Origin: Caldifarciminota bacterium
GTDB lineage: Bacteria > Hydrothermota > Tepidihabitantia > SM23-42
DNA: 6,735 nt
NCBI GenBank assembly: GCA_023128195.1
Contig: JAGMEL010000186.1
Location: 1 to 6,735, forward strand
Reading direction: 5' to 3'
The translations under genes and the position numbers were made by a program. This document shows, one piece after another, positions 5,654-6,735 of this stretch (its first letter is position 1; every line of letters begins with the position of its first letter). Below the pieces are notes generated by a model, which ran no database searches, was not told the origin of the DNA, and saw nothing but the letters and a program-made list of their open reading frames with translations.

Positions 5654-6128
5654 TTTTCCTCCTGCACTCTTTACAAAATACAATATCCTTGTTTTCCGTA
5701 TCATTTAGTGTATTTGAAAAATGCATTACACATTTTGGGTTTGAACAGTGTCTGAAACCCAATAAATGGCCTATTTCGTGAATGACCTCTTTTGAAATAT
5801 GTTCCACCATTTTGTTACCAGTTAGGCGATAGGTTGAAACGAGCGCTGTTTTTTTTGATGGATCAGCTAACCCGAAGATAAAATTCATACCCCGGGTATA
5901 GATATCGACATCTACAAGACCAATCTTAAGGTCGAATTTTCCTCTATTTTTTGCCGCAATATGATTGAGAATAGTAATTGCATTGTACTGCTTTCTTAAT
6001 AGATTATGGGAATTGGGCGGTAGTTTAAAAAAACCAGCATGCCGTGAACTTTGATTCAGATATTTTTTTGTTACATCTTCCACAATATTAAAGAGCTTTA
6101 AACTTTTCTGTTGAAAAACTCCGATCAT
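5646..6128 (-). CDS. amzA: Archaemetzincin-type zinc metalloprotease (peptidase family M54)
   Basis: Archaemetzincins are small soluble metallopeptidases with one catalytic zinc and one structural zinc. Their physiological substrates are largely unknown. The 160-residue product has the catalytic motif HEIGHLLGFRH: His117, His121 and His127 as zinc ligands and Glu118 as general base. It is followed at once by the second zinc site: Cys128, Cys133, Cys152 and Cys155 (HCSNPKC...FCKEC). VMHF supplies the metzincin Met-turn, Met135. Upstream, RKQYNA (45-50), GLVDVDIYTRGMNFIFGLAD (70-89) and the ALVSTYRL strand (95-102) match the family fold. No signal peptide is seen. The N-terminus is somewhat shorter than in archaeal members. 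The start overlaps the slipin stop (ATGA) without a strong Shine-Dalgarno sequence. Position after slipin suggests, but does not show, a shared membrane quality-control role. Confidence 0.92.
   Translation of the reverse strand: MIGVFQQKSLKLFNIVEDVTKKYLNQSSRHAGFFKLPPNSHNLLRKQYNAITILNHIAAKNRGKFDLKIGLVDVDIYTRGMNFIFGLADPSKKTALVSTYRLTGNKMVEHISKEVIHEIGHLLGFRHCSNPKCVMHFSNTLNDTENKDIVFCKECRRKIG
5658..5663 (-). promoter_or_regulatory. Shine-Dalgarno AGGAGG deciding the TTG start of the aminotransferase
   Basis: The coding strand reads AGGAGG, four bases AAAA, then TTG at 5653. The same bases are the Arg156-Arg157 codons of the upstream archaemetzincin, directly after its last zinc-ligand Cys. The site supports TTG over the upstream in-frame ATG at 5704. 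Confidence 0.75.
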
Positions 6129-6735
6129 TCTTTTTCATTGAGCTTCTTAATAAACGGAGTGAAAAGGTCGATAGGAACAGGAAAAACTACAGTTGAATTC
6201 TTTTCAGTAGCTATTTCGCTTAGCGTCTGCAAGAAGCGGAGTTGAATTCCCGTCGACGTTTCGCTAATTATTTTTGCTGCCCGATTCAATTTATCAGCAG
6301 CCTGCAATTCTCCTGTAGCGTGAATTACCTTTGCCCTTCTTTCCCTTTCTGCTTCAGCCTGACGGGCAATTGCTCTTTGCATGTCCGTGGGTATGTCCAC
6401 ATGTTTAATCTCGACAGTCGAGACCTTGATGCCCCAGGGGTCAGTTGATTGGTCAAGAATCTTTTGTAATCTCATGTTTATCTTTTCCCGCTGCCCTAGA
6501 ATTTCGTCAAGCTCATATTCACCGAGTACGCTACGCAGTGTGGTCTGGGAAAGTTGGCTTGTTGCATAGAGGTAATCCTCAACCTCCAGGACTGCCTTTG
6601 ATGGTTCAAAGACCCTAAAATAGGCGACAGCATTAACCTTTATCGAAATGTTGTCTTTTGTGATAACGTCCTGGGGTGGTACATCCATAGCAAGAACCCT
6701 CAGGGACACTTTTGCCATTTTATCAATACCCGGCC
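6125..6735 (-). CDS. Slipin (stomatin/prohibitin SPFH family), N-terminus cut by the window edge
   Basis: Slipins are membrane-anchored SPFH proteins that oligomerise at membrane microdomains and are often paired with NfeD proteases. The frame is open to the right edge, reading ...PGIDKMAKVSLRVLAMDVPP. The Met at 6718 lies inside the conserved PGID-(K/R)-(M/V) segment, so it is internal and not the start. Visible landmarks are PPQDVITKDNISIKV, the VLEVEDYLYATSQLSQTTLR block, LDEILGQREKIN, TDPWGIKVSTVEIK and DIPTDMQRAIARQAEAERERRAK. A coiled-coil segment (GELQAADKLNRAAKIIS) and the C-terminal LQTLSEIATEKNSTVVFPVP follow. The missing part should be the N-terminal membrane hairpin and some of the SPFH start, roughly 50-60 residues. 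The C-terminal hydrophobic STVVFPVPIDLF corresponds to the region cleaved by NfeD-type STOPP protease in archaeal slipin. Here the next gene downstream is an archaemetzincin; any nfeD would lie outside the window. Confidence 0.93.
   Translation of the reverse strand, partial: PGIDKMAKVSLRVLAMDVPPQDVITKDNISIKVNAVAYFRVFEPSKAVLEVEDYLYATSQLSQTTLRSVLGEYELDEILGQREKINMRLQKILDQSTDPWGIKVSTVEIKHVDIPTDMQRAIARQAEAERERRAKVIHATGELQAADKLNRAAKIISETSTGIQLRFLQTLSEIATEKNSTVVFPVPIDLFTPFIKKLNEKE

Noticed and set aside
5654..5704. ATG start at 5704 for the aminotransferase
   Set aside because: It gives 17 extra residues not typical of the family and a 59-nt overlap with the protease gene; the TTG at 5653 has AGGAGG just upstream.
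6716..6718. ATG at 6718 as the slipin start
   Set aside because: The codons before it read PGIDK, part of the conserved SPFH segment, so the Met is internal and the gene continues beyond the window.

Overview
The window is one tightly packed block of nine genes, all on the minus strand, so transcription runs from the right edge to the left edge. The DNA is AT-rich. The two outermost genes are cut by the window edges. The gene set points to a bacterium with an outer membrane: it has a BamD-like outer-membrane assembly lipoprotein and a second TPR lipoprotein. It also carries a DivIVA-family coiled-coil protein, a bacterial slipin, an archaemetzincin (a family best known from archaea) and a diguanylate cyclase with a MEDS sensor domain. 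This mix, together with an octanucleotide repeat array, suggests an uncultured candidate phylum such as WOR-3/Stahlbacteria or a relative. That placement is an impression from gene content and remembered repeats, not a demonstrated assignment.

Layout in transcription order: a slipin lacking its N-terminus (6735-6125); an archaemetzincin zinc protease (6128-5646); a class V PLP aminotransferase of the alanine-glyoxylate/serine-pyruvate type (5653-4565, TTG start); a MEDS-GGDEF diguanylate cyclase (4568-3564); a 32-nt gap; a DivIVA-like protein with a perfect Shine-Dalgarno sequence (3531-3082); a purine nucleoside phosphorylase with MTAP-like specificity residues (3085-2273); a TPR lipoprotein whose start is interrupted by a repeat array (2276-1284); a BamD-like TPR lipoprotein (1287-520); and nadD, which runs off the left edge (523-1). 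Of the eight junctions, six are 4-nt ATGA stop/start overlaps, one is an 8-nt overlap (TTGGATAG), and only one is a real gap. No stretch over 300 bases lacks a gene, and no RNA gene, insertion sequence or CRISPR array was seen.

The genes do not form one obvious pathway. The first four could be a membrane/protease/metabolism/signalling block, and the last five an envelope and nucleotide-salvage block (DivIVA, PNP, two lipoproteins, NadD). The divIVA Shine-Dalgarno sequence and the gap before it are the natural place for a sub-operon boundary.

The most striking feature is an array of fifteen 8-nt units (coding-strand consensus NNNNATCA, best copies GGGAATCA) at 2153-2272. It lies exactly between the ATGA start of the TPR lipoprotein gene and its signal peptide. 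Removing the 120 nt in silico restores an ideal lipoprotein signal peptide, MKALLFVLILLLVSC. Because the unit is 8 nt long, all three frames cycle through the same octapeptide, and the unit number (15) is a multiple of three, so the frame is kept. This looks like a repeat that invaded or expanded inside a start site without breaking the gene, and it may alter lipoprotein export or expression.
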